Shown piece after piece: positions 8,300-16,719 of a DNA stretch of 64,000 bases. A program made the translations under genes and the position numbers. The notes under the pieces are model-generated. The model searched no databases and was not told where the DNA came from. It worked only from the letters and a program-made list of their open reading frames with translations. Within the stretch, counting starts at the first letter, position 1; each line of letters opens with the position of its first letter. This DNA comes from Sporosarcina beigongshangi. Lineage in GTDB: Bacteria; Actinomycetota; Actinomycetes; Actinomycetales; Micrococcaceae. Location: NCBI RefSeq assembly GCF_016820535.1, contig NZ_JADHDY010000007.1, positions 26,033 through 90,032 of the forward strand, written 5' to 3'.

Positions 8300-9574
8300 T
8301 TAGGTCCCGGGCGTCAAGATGAAGTCCCAGGGATCCGTGTTGGTCTGGCTGACGGCAAGCTCGGCCGCAAAGCCCTGGTCGGCCAGCACATTGCCCAGCG
8401 CCTCGGCCGCGGCCGGCAGCCACAGCCATTCGCTGGCAAAGTGGGACAGGTCGATCAGGTAGGGCCGCCCGTCCGCCCTGGCTTCACGGGCTTCGGACGC
8501 CGGATGGTGCCTCAAGTCGGCCGTCACGAACACGTCCGCATCGCTGGCACGAACGGCGTCGAACAGGCTGTCGCCGGCACCGCCGCACACGGCAACCTTG
8601 TGCACCAGCGCGTCCTTGTCACCGGCCACGCGGACCCCGCCGGCAACTGCGGGCAGCGCCAGGAACACCCGGGCAGCGAGGTCGCCCAACTTCTCCGGGC
8701 CTGCCAGCACGCCAACCCTGCCGATGCCTTCCTCGACCAGGCCCAGCGGTGCGCGGACCAGCGGCTCCACGTCGCCCAGGCCAATGACATCGGCCAGGAC
8801 GTCGGAGACGCCGCCCACGGCGCTGTCGCCGTTGGTATGGATCGTCAGCAGGGCGCAGCCGCCTTCGATCAGCCGGTGCACGGCCTTGCCCTTGCCGGTG
8901 GTTGCGGCAACGGAATTCACGCCCTTTAGCAGGAGCGGGTGGTGGGTGATCAGCAGTTGGGCGCCCCAGTCGAGGGCCTCGTCAATGACTTCAAGGGTTG
9001 GGTCCACGGCGAACATGATCCTGTCCACCACGGCGTCGGTGCGCCCCACCACCAGGCCCACGCGGTCCCACGCTTCCGCGAGGGATTCCGGCCACAGCTC
9101 CTCGATGGCCACAAGGACATCCGCCAGCACGGGCGTTTCAAGGTTGTCGTCGGCAAGCCCGACGCCGGACCCGCCTTCCGCAGTCTCCGCACCGGCCGCC
9201 TCGGCCAGGTGGGCGGCGTGTGTGCCTGCTGCGTGGGCGGCCGGCACTGCCGCCAGGCGGGCTGCGGGCGCGCCTGCGAGGTGGAGAGGCTGTGCTGCAG
9301 CGTCGGCGTACTCACCGGAGTCGACGGGGCCGCCATCGAGTGGGGCTGCTGGTTCGCCGGCGGCACTGCCTGGTGAACGTTCGTCAATGGACGGGGCTGC
9401 GGCCCCGTCGGGCGTGCCCGTTGCTGCGGCCGGGGAGGTTTCCCCGGAAGGTGCCCCGGAATCTGAGGATGCCGTGGCGTCAGTGGCATCTGCCTGCCCG
9501 GCCGAAGTGTCGGTGACGGTGGCGCCTTGGCCGGCTCCGGCGTCGGGCATGGGAAAAGTAGGATCCTTGCTCAT
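8300..9574 (-). CDS. Nif3-like dinuclear metal centre protein with Ala-rich N-terminal extension
   Basis: The C-terminal 275 residues match the Nif3/YbgI family of hexameric toroid proteins: LADVLVAIEELWPESLAEAWDRVGLVVG, metal-binding LLITHHPLLLKG, LLTIHTNGDSAVGGV, and the closing LIDLSHFASEWLWLP. The first 150 residues are an Ala/Gly/Pro/Asp-rich low-complexity segment not found in the core family. Start ATG at 9574 has a strong GGTAGGAGC ribosome-binding site, so the extension is likely translated. Cellular role of Nif3 proteins is unsettled. Upstream gene of a probable Nif3-coiled-coil-VOC operon. Confidence 0.9.
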   Translation of the reverse strand: MSKDPTFPMPDAGAGQGATVTDTSAGQADATDATASSDSGAPSGETSPAAATGTPDGAAAPSIDERSPGSAAGEPAAPLDGGPVDSGEYADAAAQPLHLAGAPAARLAAVPAAHAAGTHAAHLAEAAGAETAEGGSGVGLADDNLETPVLADVLVAIEELWPESLAEAWDRVGLVVGRTDAVVDRIMFAVDPTLEVIDEALDWGAQLLITHHPLLLKGVNSVAATTGKGKAVHRLIEGGCALLTIHTNGDSAVGGVSDVLADVIGLGDVEPLVRAPLGLVEEGIGRVGVLAGPEKLGDLAARVFLALPAVAGGVRVAGDKDALVHKVAVCGGAGDSLFDAVRASDADVFVTADLRHHPASEAREARADGRPYLIDLSHFASEWLWLPAAAEALGNVLADQGFAAELAVSQTNTDPWDFILTPGT

Positions 9575-9660
9575 GCTCCTACCTTACTGGCGGCGGGGGC
9601 CCATGAGGGACCGTAACAATGTGCGGGAATCATGTGGGGCCCATATGACTTGTATGTGAC

Positions 9661-10185
9661 ATGACGACTTTTGTTTTGGGCGGTGGCTGCTTCTGGTGCC
9701 TCGACGCCGTGTATCAAATGACCAAGGGTGTGGAATCGGTGGTGTCCGGGTATTCCGGAGGCGCACTTGCCAACCCCAGCTACGAACAAATTTGCTCGGG
9801 AATGACGGGCCATGCCGAGGTGGTGTCGGTGACGTTTGACGAGACGGTCATCCCCGCGGACGTCATCTTGGACATGTTCTTTGTCCAGCACGACCCCACC
9901 ACCTTGAACCGCCAGGGGTACGACGTCGGCACGCAGTACCGCTCCGTCATGTACTACCGCACGGCGGAGGAGGAAGCCTTGTTCCGGGCGGCCATTGAAC
10001 GAAACCAGCATCTGTGGGCGGATCCAATCGTGACGGAGGTGTCGCCGCTGGGTGTCATCTACGAGGCCGAGGACTACCACCAAGACTTCTACGCGCAGCG
10101 GCCCGAGGTGGGCTATTGCCAGGTCATTATCAACCCCAAAATTGCGAAAGTGCGAAAACATTACGCCGCGTGGCTTGCCGCCTAG
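9661..10185 (+). CDS. msrA: Peptide-methionine (S)-S-oxide reductase
   Basis: It reduces methionine S-sulfoxide in proteins and free methionine. The catalytic motif GGCFWC is at residues 8-13 (nucleophile Cys10) and VSGYSGG and HDPTTLNRQG/DVGTQYRS follow; a resolving Cys lies in VGYCQVII near the C-terminus. Length 174 aa is standard. No ribosome-binding site is visible before ATG 9661; a TATGAC-like -10 lies about 20 nt upstream, so a very short or leaderless mRNA is possible. Divergent from the Nif3 operon. Confidence 0.95.
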   Translation: MTTFVLGGGCFWCLDAVYQMTKGVESVVSGYSGGALANPSYEQICSGMTGHAEVVSVTFDETVIPADVILDMFFVQHDPTTLNRQGYDVGTQYRSVMYYRTAEEEALFRAAIERNQHLWADPIVTEVSPLGVIYEAEDYHQDFYAQRPEVGYCQVIINPKIAKVRKHYAAWLAA

Positions 10186-10300
10186 TACCCGGACGCGGGA
10201 CTCGCTACGCTTTCGGTATCTATATGCGCACGGTTCCGTTGGCGCGCGCACCCCACCCGTTGCATGCCTCATGCCTGCACGAAAGAAATAAGGACCATCC

Positions 10301-11236
10301 ATGGCTCGTATCTATGACAATGTCACCAAACTGGTAGGCGGCACCCCCCTGGTGCGCCTGAACCGCCTGACCGAAGGTCTTGGCGCCACCGTCGCCGTGA
10401 AGCTGGAGTTCTACAACCCGGCCAACAGCGTCAAGGACCGGATCGGTGTTGCCATCGTCGACGCAGCCGAGGCCTCGGGCGAACTGAAGCCGGGCGGAAC
10501 CATTGTTGAAGGCACCTCCGGCAACACCGGCATCGCGCTGGCCATGGTGGGTGCGGCCCGCGGCTACAAGGTCATCCTGACCATGCCCGAGACCATGTCC
10601 ACCGAACGCCGGGTCATGCTGCGCGCCTACGGCGCCGAGATCGTGCTGACCCCGGGCTCCGAGGGCATGCGTGGCGCCGTGGAGAAGGCCAAGGAAATTG
10701 TGGCGAACACGGAGAACGCCATCTGGGCCAAGCAGTTCTCCAACCCCGCCAACTCCGACATTCACCGCACCACCACCGGCGAGGAAATCTGGGAAGACAC
10801 CGACGGCGCCGTTGACATTCTGGTGGCAGGCATCGGCACCGGAGGCACCATCACCGGCGCCGGCCAGCTGCTGAAGAAGCGCAAGCCCGAGGTGCAGGTT
10901 GTGGCCGTCGAGCCCATCGACTCCGCCATCTTGAACGGCGGCACCCCCGGCCCGCACAAGATTCAGGGCCTGGGCGCCAACTTCATCCCTGAGGTCCTGG
11001 ACCAGGGCATCTACGACGAAGTCCTCGACGCCACCATCGAAGACTCCGTTGCCACCTCACGCGCACTGGGCAACCAGGAAGGCATCCTCGGCGGCATCTC
11101 AGCCGGTGCCGCCGTGTGGGGGGCACTGGAACTGGCCAAGCGCCCGGAGAACGCCGGCAAGCTGATTGTCGCCGTGGTTCCCGACTTCGGCGAACGCTAC
11201 ATCTCCACCATCCTGTTCGACGACATCCGGGGCTGA
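10301..11236 (+). CDS. cysK: Cysteine synthase A (O-acetylserine sulfhydrylase)
   Basis: A PLP enzyme forming L-cysteine from O-acetylserine and sulfide. The PLP lysine is Lys45 in [11 protein letters not shown]; the substrate loop [12 protein letters not shown] and phosphate-binding [12 protein letters not shown] are present, and the 311-aa length is typical. Start ATG has AAGGA 8 nt upstream. It is followed by cysE on the same strand, the gene for the enzyme that supplies O-acetylserine, although an inter-gene hairpin separates them. Confidence 0.97.
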   Translation: MARIYDNVTKLVGGTPLVRLNRLTEGLGATVAVKLEFYNPANSVKDRIGVAIVDAAEASGELKPGGTIVEGTSGNTGIALAMVGAARGYKVILTMPETMSTERRVMLRAYGAEIVLTPGSEGMRGAVEKAKEIVANTENAIWAKQFSNPANSDIHRTTTGEEIWEDTDGAVDILVAGIGTGGTITGAGQLLKKRKPEVQVVAVEPIDSAILNGGTPGPHKIQGLGANFIPEVLDQGIYDEVLDATIEDSVATSRALGNQEGILGGISAGAAVWGALELAKRPENAGKLIVAVVPDFGERYISTILFDDIRG

Positions 11237-11286
11237 TCCGCCCACGCGTGCCCCAGCGTTCCGGAGTTTGAGACACCGGAATATTT

Positions 11287-11325
11287 CCCGCATCACCGGC
11301 GCTGTGCCGGTGGTGCGGGTCTTCT
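11287..11325 (+). terminator. Hairpin between cysK and cysE
   Basis: A 14-bp stem (11287-11300 with 11306-11319, one G-T wobble) and a 5-nt loop are followed by TCTTCT. It lies 50 bp after the cysK stop and 87 bp before cysE, so it may attenuate read-through. Confidence 0.65.
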
Positions 11326-11405
11326 GGTATCTGGGCCCGCCGGCACAGCTTCCGTTTTGAGAACCCGGCCGCACATTGGGTGCGGCACCCAACTGAAAGA
11401 AGTCC

Positions 11406-11993
11406 GTGGGATTTTTCGGCATCATACGCGAGGACCTGGAGTCCGCCCGCTCGCATGACCCTGCAGCGCGCGGCAACGTGGAGAACTTTTTTGTCTACTC
11501 CGGGCTGCACGCCATCTGGGTCCACCGGCTCACTCACAGGATGTGGGCCAACCCCGGCCTGCGCTTCCCGGCCCGCGCCCTGTCCCAGCTGGCCCGGTTC
11601 ACCACCGGCATTGAGATCCATCCCGGGGCCACCATCGGCCGGCGCTTCTTCATCGACCACGGCATGGGCGTGGTCATTGGCGAGACCAGTGAAATCGGCG
11701 ATGATGTCATGATCTACCACGGGGTCACCCTGGGCGGGCGCTCGCTCGCCAAGACCAAGCGCCACCCCACCATCGGCAACCGGGTCACCATCGGAGCCGG
11801 CGCCAAGGTCCTGGGCCCCATCCACATTGGCGACGACTCCGCAATCGGCGCCAACGCCGTGGTGGTCAAGGATGCCCCGCCGAGTTCCATCCTCACGGGC
11901 ATCCCCGCCAAGGTCCGGCACCGGGACTCCAGCAAGGAGATGGCCCCTGCCGTGGACCCGGCGGAGTACATCGACCCCGCCATGTGGATCTAG
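11406..11993 (+). CDS. cysE: Serine O-acetyltransferase
   Basis: It transfers acetyl from acetyl-CoA to L-serine, the first step of cysteine synthesis. The 195-aa protein is the short (EpsC-like) form: helical N-terminus, then left-handed beta-helix hexapeptide repeats ([41 protein letters not shown]) and a C-terminal tail ending in hydrophobic MWI; in the family the C-terminal Ile inserts into the CysK active site to form the cysteine synthase complex. GTG start at 11406 follows GAAAGAAG. The catalytic His/Asp pair is in FIDHGMG. Confidence 0.95.
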   Translation: MGFFGIIREDLESARSHDPAARGNVENFFVYSGLHAIWVHRLTHRMWANPGLRFPARALSQLARFTTGIEIHPGATIGRRFFIDHGMGVVIGETSEIGDDVMIYHGVTLGGRSLAKTKRHPTIGNRVTIGAGAKVLGPIHIGDDSAIGANAVVVKDAPPSSILTGIPAKVRHRDSSKEMAPAVDPAEYIDPAMWI

Positions 11994-12010
11994 CCTCCAG
12001 CGTTAACGTT

Positions 12011-12058
12011 CGACGGCGGCCGGCCACCTTTCACATGAAAGGAGGCCGGCCGCCGTCG
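12011..12058 (+). terminator. Long perfect hairpin after cysE
   Basis: A 15-bp arm (12011-12025) pairs perfectly with 12044-12058, and an inner CCTTTC/GAAAGG stem closes on ACAT. It lies 18 bp after the cysE stop. Only a short pyrimidine stretch follows. Confidence 0.75.
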
Positions 12059-12078
12059 TACTTCATACCCGTCCCACG

Positions 12079-12174
12079 CCCCGTCTGTGACGCGGTGCCC
12101 CGTCTGTGACGCGGTTATTGCATCAAAATCGCTCGGAAAGCGCTTTCAATGTGCAACAACCGCGTCACAGACGG
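12079..12174. repeat. Direct-plus-inverted repeat element with a palindromic core between cysE and gnd
   Basis: An 18-nt unit CCCCGTCTGTGACGCGGT occurs twice in tandem (12079-12096, 12098-12115). The second copy and its extension (12100-12122) pair with 12152-12174 in inverted orientation, 22 of 23 bases. The 29-nt loop contains the perfect palindrome GAAAGCGCTTTC (12136-12147), which looks like a LacI-family operator core. The element sits 3' of both flanking convergent genes. Confidence 0.75.
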
Positions 12175-12187
12175 AAGGGGAACTGTG

Positions 12188-13639
12188 CTAGTGGGTGTCG
12201 ACCGCGTTGACTTCGCTCTTGTCGCCACTCCACTGGGTGTGGAAGGTGCCCTCTTCGTCAACACGGTTGTACGTGTGGGCGCCGAAGAGGTCGCGCAGGC
12301 CCTGGGTCAGTGCGGCGGGCAGGCGCTTGCGGCGCAGGCCGTCGTAGTAGGCCAGCGAGGAGGAGAAAACGGGGACCGGGATGCCCAGCTGGACGGCGGT
12401 GGCAACCACGCGGCGCCAGGCCGGGAGGACCTCGGCGATTTCGGCCTGGAACGCCGGAGCGAACAGCAGGTTGGCCGGCTTCTCGTCAGCGGCGTAGGCC
12501 TTGGTGATGTCCTTGAGGAGCTCGGCACGGATGATGCAGCCGCCGCGCCACAGCGACGCGATTTCGTCCAGCTTCAGGTCCCAGTTGTACTCGGTGGCTG
12601 CACTGGTAAGCATGTCGATGCCCTGGGCGTAGCTGATGAGCTTGGAGGCGTAGAGTGCCTGGCGGACGTCTTCGACGAAGTCGGCGCCCAGGTCCACGGC
12701 AACCTCGTGGCCGGCCAGGACTTCCTGGCCGATCGCACGCTGGTCGCGCTGGCTTGAGAGGCCGCGGGCGAACACGGACTCGGCGATGGCGGAGGTGGGC
12801 GAGCCCAGGTCCAGTGCGGACTGGACCGTCCAGCGGCCCGTGCCCTTCTGGCCTGCGGAGTCCACGATTACGTCAACCAGCGGCTTGCCGGTCTTGGCGT
12901 CAACGTGACCCAGGACCTCTGCCGTGATTTCGATCAGGAACGATGCCAGCTGGCCTTCGTTCCACTTGCCGAAGATTTCAGCCTGTTCGGCCGGCTCGAT
13001 GCCTGCGCCGCTGCGGAGGAGGTCGTAGGCTTCGCCGATGACCTGCATGTCGGCGTATTCAATGCCGTTGTGGACCATCTTGACGAAGTGGCCGGCGCCG
13101 TCGGTGCCGATCCATGCGCAGCAGGGCTGGCCGTCGACCTTGGCGGAAATCTTTTCCAACAGCGGGCCAAGGGCGTCGTAGGACTCCTTGGAACCGCCGG
13201 GCATGATGGAGGGTCCGAGCAGGGCACCTTCTTCACCGCCGGAGACGCCGACGCCGACAAAGTGCAGCCCCTTCTCGGCCAGGGCGGATTCGCGGCGGCG
13301 GGTGTCCAGGTAGTGCGAGTTGCCGCCGTCAATGATGATGTCGCCCTCTTCCATGAGAGGCACGAGCGAGTCGATCACGGAGTCGACCGGACCGCCGGCC
13401 TTGACCATGATGAGCACGCGGCGCGGCTTCTCCAGGGACTCAACGAGCTCGGCAAGGGTTTCCGTGCGGACGAAGTCGCCTTCGGTGCCGTGGGCTTCAA
13501 GGAGTGCGTCGGTCTTTTCAACCGAGCGGTTGTGCAGGGCCACGGTGTATCCGTTGCGGGCCAGGTTGCGGGCCAGGTTGGCGCCCATGACGGCAAGGCC
13601 TGTGACACCGATCTGTGCGGAGCCAATTCGTGCAGACAT
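12188..13639 (-). CDS. gnd: 6-phosphogluconate dehydrogenase (NADP-dependent, decarboxylating)
   Basis: It oxidises 6-phosphogluconate to ribulose 5-phosphate with NADPH and CO2 release (pentose phosphate pathway). The 483-aa length is that of the long family form. Visible are the Rossmann GLAVMGANLARN, the catalytic segment GVGVSGGEEGALLGPSIMPGG, HNGIEYADMQ and IVDSAGQKGTGRWT, plus the C-terminal tail. ATG at 13639 is preceded by CTGGAGGTAGT. It lies on the same strand, 138 bp downstream of the idonate-like dehydrogenase cluster and no strong terminator separates them, so the gluconate route and gnd may be co-transcribed. Confidence 0.97.
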   Translation of the reverse strand: MSARIGSAQIGVTGLAVMGANLARNLARNGYTVALHNRSVEKTDALLEAHGTEGDFVRTETLAELVESLEKPRRVLIMVKAGGPVDSVIDSLVPLMEEGDIIIDGGNSHYLDTRRRESALAEKGLHFVGVGVSGGEEGALLGPSIMPGGSKESYDALGPLLEKISAKVDGQPCCAWIGTDGAGHFVKMVHNGIEYADMQVIGEAYDLLRSGAGIEPAEQAEIFGKWNEGQLASFLIEITAEVLGHVDAKTGKPLVDVIVDSAGQKGTGRWTVQSALDLGSPTSAIAESVFARGLSSQRDQRAIGQEVLAGHEVAVDLGADFVEDVRQALYASKLISYAQGIDMLTSAATEYNWDLKLDEIASLWRGGCIIRAELLKDITKAYAADEKPANLLFAPAFQAEIAEVLPAWRRVVATAVQLGIPVPVFSSSLAYYDGLRRKRLPAALTQGLRDLFGAHTYNRVDEEGTFHTQWSGDKSEVNAVDTH

Positions 13640-13777
13640 ACTACCTCCAGAGTGGAATAAACGGTTTCCTACAGCTTATCGGTGATGGCGCCGGTTCCCC
13701 AGTCGATTCCATGATTCGGATGGTCCGGGCCGTCACAATTGAAATGATACTTGGCAACCGGCTGCCAACCCAAAGGG

Positions 13778-14833
13778 TCAGAGGCCGAAGTTAAGGAGCA
13801 CTTTCCCTGAAACCGCCGAGTCGCCGGCCGTCGCAAACGCCTCCAGCGCATCGCTGAGCGCATATTCATGCGTGATTACCGGATCAATGAAGAGCGAACC
13901 GTCAGCCAGGGCGGCAATGACGTCATCAATCTCATTGTTGAAGCGGAAAGATCCGACCAACTCCAGTTCGCGAACGATCGCCAAGGATATGGCAACCGGT
14001 TGCGCGCCGGAAGGAAGCAGTCCCACCATGACAACGCGGCCACCCCGAACGGCGCCGTTGATGGCAGACGCCAGTCCAAAGTGGTTCCCGGAGGACTCAA
14101 TCACCACGTCCGCCTCCACGGCGGCGATGGCCTCCGTGTCGCCCGCCTGGAGCAGAACGTCGGCGCCGACGGCCTGCGCAATTTCCAGCGGCTTGGCGTG
14201 CATGTCCACGGCCGTGATGTGGGCGGCTCCGGCGCGCTTGAGCACTGCGACAGCCAGGGCTCCGATGGGCCCGCAGCCCACCACGAGGGCGGTCTTGCCG
14301 CGCACATCCCCCGCCCGTGCAACCGCATGCCACGCAACGCTGGCGGGCTCGACAAGGGCTGCGCCCCTCAGCGAAAGCCCTTCCGGCAGCTCTCGGAGCA
14401 TCCGGGCTGGCAGGTTGGCGTAGCGCAGGAAGGCGCCGTCGGTGTGCGGGTGGCGCGCCGCACTGCCCAGATACGTGCAGCCCGGGGACAGGTTGGGCCG
14501 GTCCAGCGGGTAGCGGGCTGCACCAGGTGCCGGCGTTGCGGGATGCACGGCCACGGGTGTTCCCACGCAAGGGCCGGTGCCGTCCGCGGCTGCACGGACA
14601 ACAGTTCCCACCACTTCGTGGCCCAGCACCATGGGGTCCTTCAGGATGGATTCGCCCGCGGCGCCATGCAGCCAATAATGCAGGTCGGAGCCGCAGATGC
14701 CGCCGTAGGCAATCTCCACGACGGCCTGGTCGTCTGCAGGAACCGCCAGCGCCACGTCTTCGATGCGCAAGTCTCCCTTGCCGTGGGCCACGACTGCGGG
14801 GGCACTGGCGGGAAGGTCAAAGTTTTCAGCCAT
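13778..14833 (-). CDS. Zinc-type alcohol dehydrogenase family, L-idonate 5-dehydrogenase-like
   Basis: A 351-aa medium-chain dehydrogenase. Catalytic zinc ligands are Cys47 in GGICGSD, His72-Glu73 in GHEVVG and Glu in ALVEPASVAWHA; the cofactor fold has LVVGCGPIGALAVAVL. The lobe that carries four structural-zinc cysteines in many relatives keeps one Cys (GCTYLGS). By analogy with L-idonate 5-dehydrogenases it would oxidise L-idonate to 5-ketogluconate; another polyol or sugar acid is possible. It starts 4 bp after the SDR gene ends. Confidence 0.75.
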   Translation of the reverse strand: MAENFDLPASAPAVVAHGKGDLRIEDVALAVPADDQAVVEIAYGGICGSDLHYWLHGAAGESILKDPMVLGHEVVGTVVRAAADGTGPCVGTPVAVHPATPAPGAARYPLDRPNLSPGCTYLGSAARHPHTDGAFLRYANLPARMLRELPEGLSLRGAALVEPASVAWHAVARAGDVRGKTALVVGCGPIGALAVAVLKRAGAAHITAVDMHAKPLEIAQAVGADVLLQAGDTEAIAAVEADVVIESSGNHFGLASAINGAVRGGRVVMVGLLPSGAQPVAISLAIVRELELVGSFRFNNEIDDVIAALADGSLFIDPVITHEYALSDALEAFATAGDSAVSGKVLLNFGL

Positions 14834-14837
14834 GATG

Positions 14838-15608
14838 CTAGACCACCACCGTCATGCCGCCATCGATGAAGATGGTCTGGCCGTTGACAAAGTTGGAGCC
14901 GTCCGAGGCCAGCCACACGGCCGGTCCCACAAGGTCAGCCACCGTGCCCCAGCGGTTTGCGGGCGTCCGGCCAAGGATCCAGGAGTTGAACTTTTCGTCG
15001 TCCACCAGGTTCTGGGTCATCTCGGTGTGGATGTAGCCGGGCGCAATGCCGTTGATCTGCAGTCCGCCCGCGGCCCATTCGGCCGTCATGGCGCGGGTCA
15101 GGTTGCGCAGGCCGCCCTTGGCTGCCGTATAGGCGGCGATGGTTGGCCGGGCAAGGTCGGTCTGCACCGAGCAGATGTTGATGATCTTTCCGCGCCCGCG
15201 GGCCAGCATGCCACGCGCGGCCTCCCTGCCAACGAGGAAGGCGCTGGTCAGGTCGGTGCTCAGAACCCTGTCCCAGTCCTTGACGTCCAGCTCGAGCAGC
15301 GGCACACGGTGCTGGATGCCGGCGTTGTTGACGAGGATTTCCAGCGGGCCCACATTGGCCTCGATCCAGGCAATGCCTTCGGCCGCGGCAACGTCGCTGG
15401 TGACGTCGAAGGCCAGCGAGCGGATCTGCCCGGGGGCAAAGTCCGCGGCCATGGCAGCCTCCGCGGCGGCCAGACGCCCTTCGTTGAGCCCGTTCAGCAC
15501 CACGGTGGCGCCGGCTTCGGCGAGTCCGCGGGCGAGGGAATTTCCAATTCCGCGGCTGGACCCTGTCACCAGGGCCACCCGGCCGGTCAAGTCAAACAAT
15601 CCACTCAT
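14838..15608 (-). CDS. SDR family oxidoreductase, gluconate 5-dehydrogenase-like
   Basis: A 256-aa classical short-chain dehydrogenase: cofactor motif TGSSRGIGNSLA, NNAGIQHR, catalytic Ser in CSVQ and Tyr-x3-Lys in YTAAKGG. It resembles IdnO-type gluconate 5-dehydrogenases that reduce 5-keto-D-gluconate to D-gluconate. The ATG at 15608 (MSGLFDLTGRVALV) is chosen because AAGGA lies 7 nt upstream; a longer frame begins 10 codons earlier. It is directly followed by the idonate-dehydrogenase-like gene, so the pair can move oxidised sugar acids to gluconate. Confidence 0.82.
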   Translation of the reverse strand: MSGLFDLTGRVALVTGSSRGIGNSLARGLAEAGATVVLNGLNEGRLAAAEAAMAADFAPGQIRSLAFDVTSDVAAAEGIAWIEANVGPLEILVNNAGIQHRVPLLELDVKDWDRVLSTDLTSAFLVGREAARGMLARGRGKIINICSVQTDLARPTIAAYTAAKGGLRNLTRAMTAEWAAGGLQINGIAPGYIHTEMTQNLVDDEKFNSWILGRTPANRWGTVADLVGPAVWLASDGSNFVNGQTIFIDGGMTVVV

Positions 15609-15704
15609 CAATTCATCCTTGTTAATAGGGTGTTCCAAAATTTTCAGTGGCGCCGCGGGTCGCCCGCATCATGGCGCGCCACGTTCGACGGCGGCCGGCT
15701 GCTG

Positions 15705-16622
15705 TCAGCGGCCCAGCCGGGCGATCGATTCACGCACGACCGTCAGGTCCTGCTCCCCCAGCCCCTGGTCCTTCAAGGTGCCGTACAGTGCATGGCCTGC
15801 AGTTGCCATGGGCACCGCGGATCCCACGGCCGCAGCGCTTTCAAGCACGAACCCCAGGTCCTTGTGCATGAACTTGGCCGGTCCCGTGGGCGTGTAGTCC
15901 TTGGCCGCGATCCGCGGGCCGGCGAGCCTGAGCACGGCGCTGTCGGCGAGGCCTCCGGCCAGGACTTCAAAGAGGGCCGCAACGTCCATCCCCGAGGTTT
16001 CGGCGAGCTCGGCAGCTTCGGCGAGTGCCGCCGTCGTGGTTCCGACCAAAAGCTGGTTGCAGGCCTTGGCAAGGGAACCGCTGCCCAGCGGGCCCAGCAG
16101 CCGGACGGTGGTGCCCATGCTGTCCAGGACGGGGCGGACCCGGTCGAACTCTGTCGGCACGCCGCCGGCCATGATGGCAAGGGTGCCGTTCTCGGCGCCC
16201 ACCGTGCCGCCGCTGACGGGGGCGTCAATGACGAAGGCCCGCCCGCCGGTGGCACCGTGCACCTCCGCTCCGAACGCCTGGACCGCCTGCGGTGAAACGC
16301 TGCTCATGACCACGACGCCGGTTCCCGGCTCCGGGGGCGAATGCCGCCAGGCATCGAGCAGCGGGGCTGCGGCGGCTTCGATGTGGCCGAGGTCCGGCAG
16401 CATGAAGATGATGACATCGAGGTCCGCCATGTCGGCGACACCGGCGGCGGCACGCGCACCCTGGCCGGCCAGGTTCTGGACAGCCGGCGCCGAGCGGTTC
16501 CAGACGGACACCGGCCAGCCGGCCCGGAGCAGGTTGGCGGCCATGGGCAGACCCATGTGGCCGAGTCCGATGAATCCGACACTCAGCGGGTCATTCCGCA
16601 TCGAAGCTGTGGTTTGCACCAT
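15705..16622 (-). CDS. NAD(P)-dependent beta-hydroxyacid dehydrogenase family oxidoreductase
   Basis: 305 aa of the 3-hydroxyisobutyrate/tartronate-semialdehyde reductase family. The Rossmann motif GFIGLGHMGLPMAANL is at residues 16-31, the substrate motif DAPVSGGTVGAENGTLAIMAGG is conserved and the catalytic lysine is in KACNQLLVG. Substrate cannot be fixed from sequence; the context suggests a sugar-acid-derived hydroxyacid. First gene of the minus-strand sugar-acid operon, divergent from the D-2-hydroxyacid dehydrogenase. GAGGA lies about 9 nt before ATG 16622. Confidence 0.82.
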   Translation of the reverse strand: MVQTTASMRNDPLSVGFIGLGHMGLPMAANLLRAGWPVSVWNRSAPAVQNLAGQGARAAAGVADMADLDVIIFMLPDLGHIEAAAAPLLDAWRHSPPEPGTGVVVMSSVSPQAVQAFGAEVHGATGGRAFVIDAPVSGGTVGAENGTLAIMAGGVPTEFDRVRPVLDSMGTTVRLLGPLGSGSLAKACNQLLVGTTTAALAEAAELAETSGMDVAALFEVLAGGLADSAVLRLAGPRIAAKDYTPTGPAKFMHKDLGFVLESAAAVGSAVPMATAGHALYGTLKDQGLGEQDLTVVRESIARLGR

Positions 16623-16703
16623 TAATTACCAGTCCTCACAACATTGTGGTTTGGATGCTGACGTGAAACATTGCCATATTTGTTCAATATTCTATCCACA
16701 ATT

Positions 16704-16717
16704 CAGTATGATGAACA
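16704..16717 (+). promoter_or_regulatory. Candidate IclR-family operator in the divergent sugar-acid promoter
   Basis: CAGTATGATGAA (16704-16715) is identical on the opposite strand at 20327-20338 ahead of the IclR gene, and TGTTCA-NYATANTG-like similarity continues to the palindrome TCACTATAGTGA ahead of the symporter gene. The surrounding 16660-16715 is A+T-rich. Assignment to the IclR regulator is inferred from the three locations. Confidence 0.45.
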
Positions 16718-16719
16718 CT

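Noticed and set aside
12136-12147. GAAAGCGCTTTC as a functional LacI-family operator of gnd or cysE
   Set aside because: It lies downstream of both genes, not in a promoter, and no LacI-family gene is in the window; kept only as part of the repeat element.
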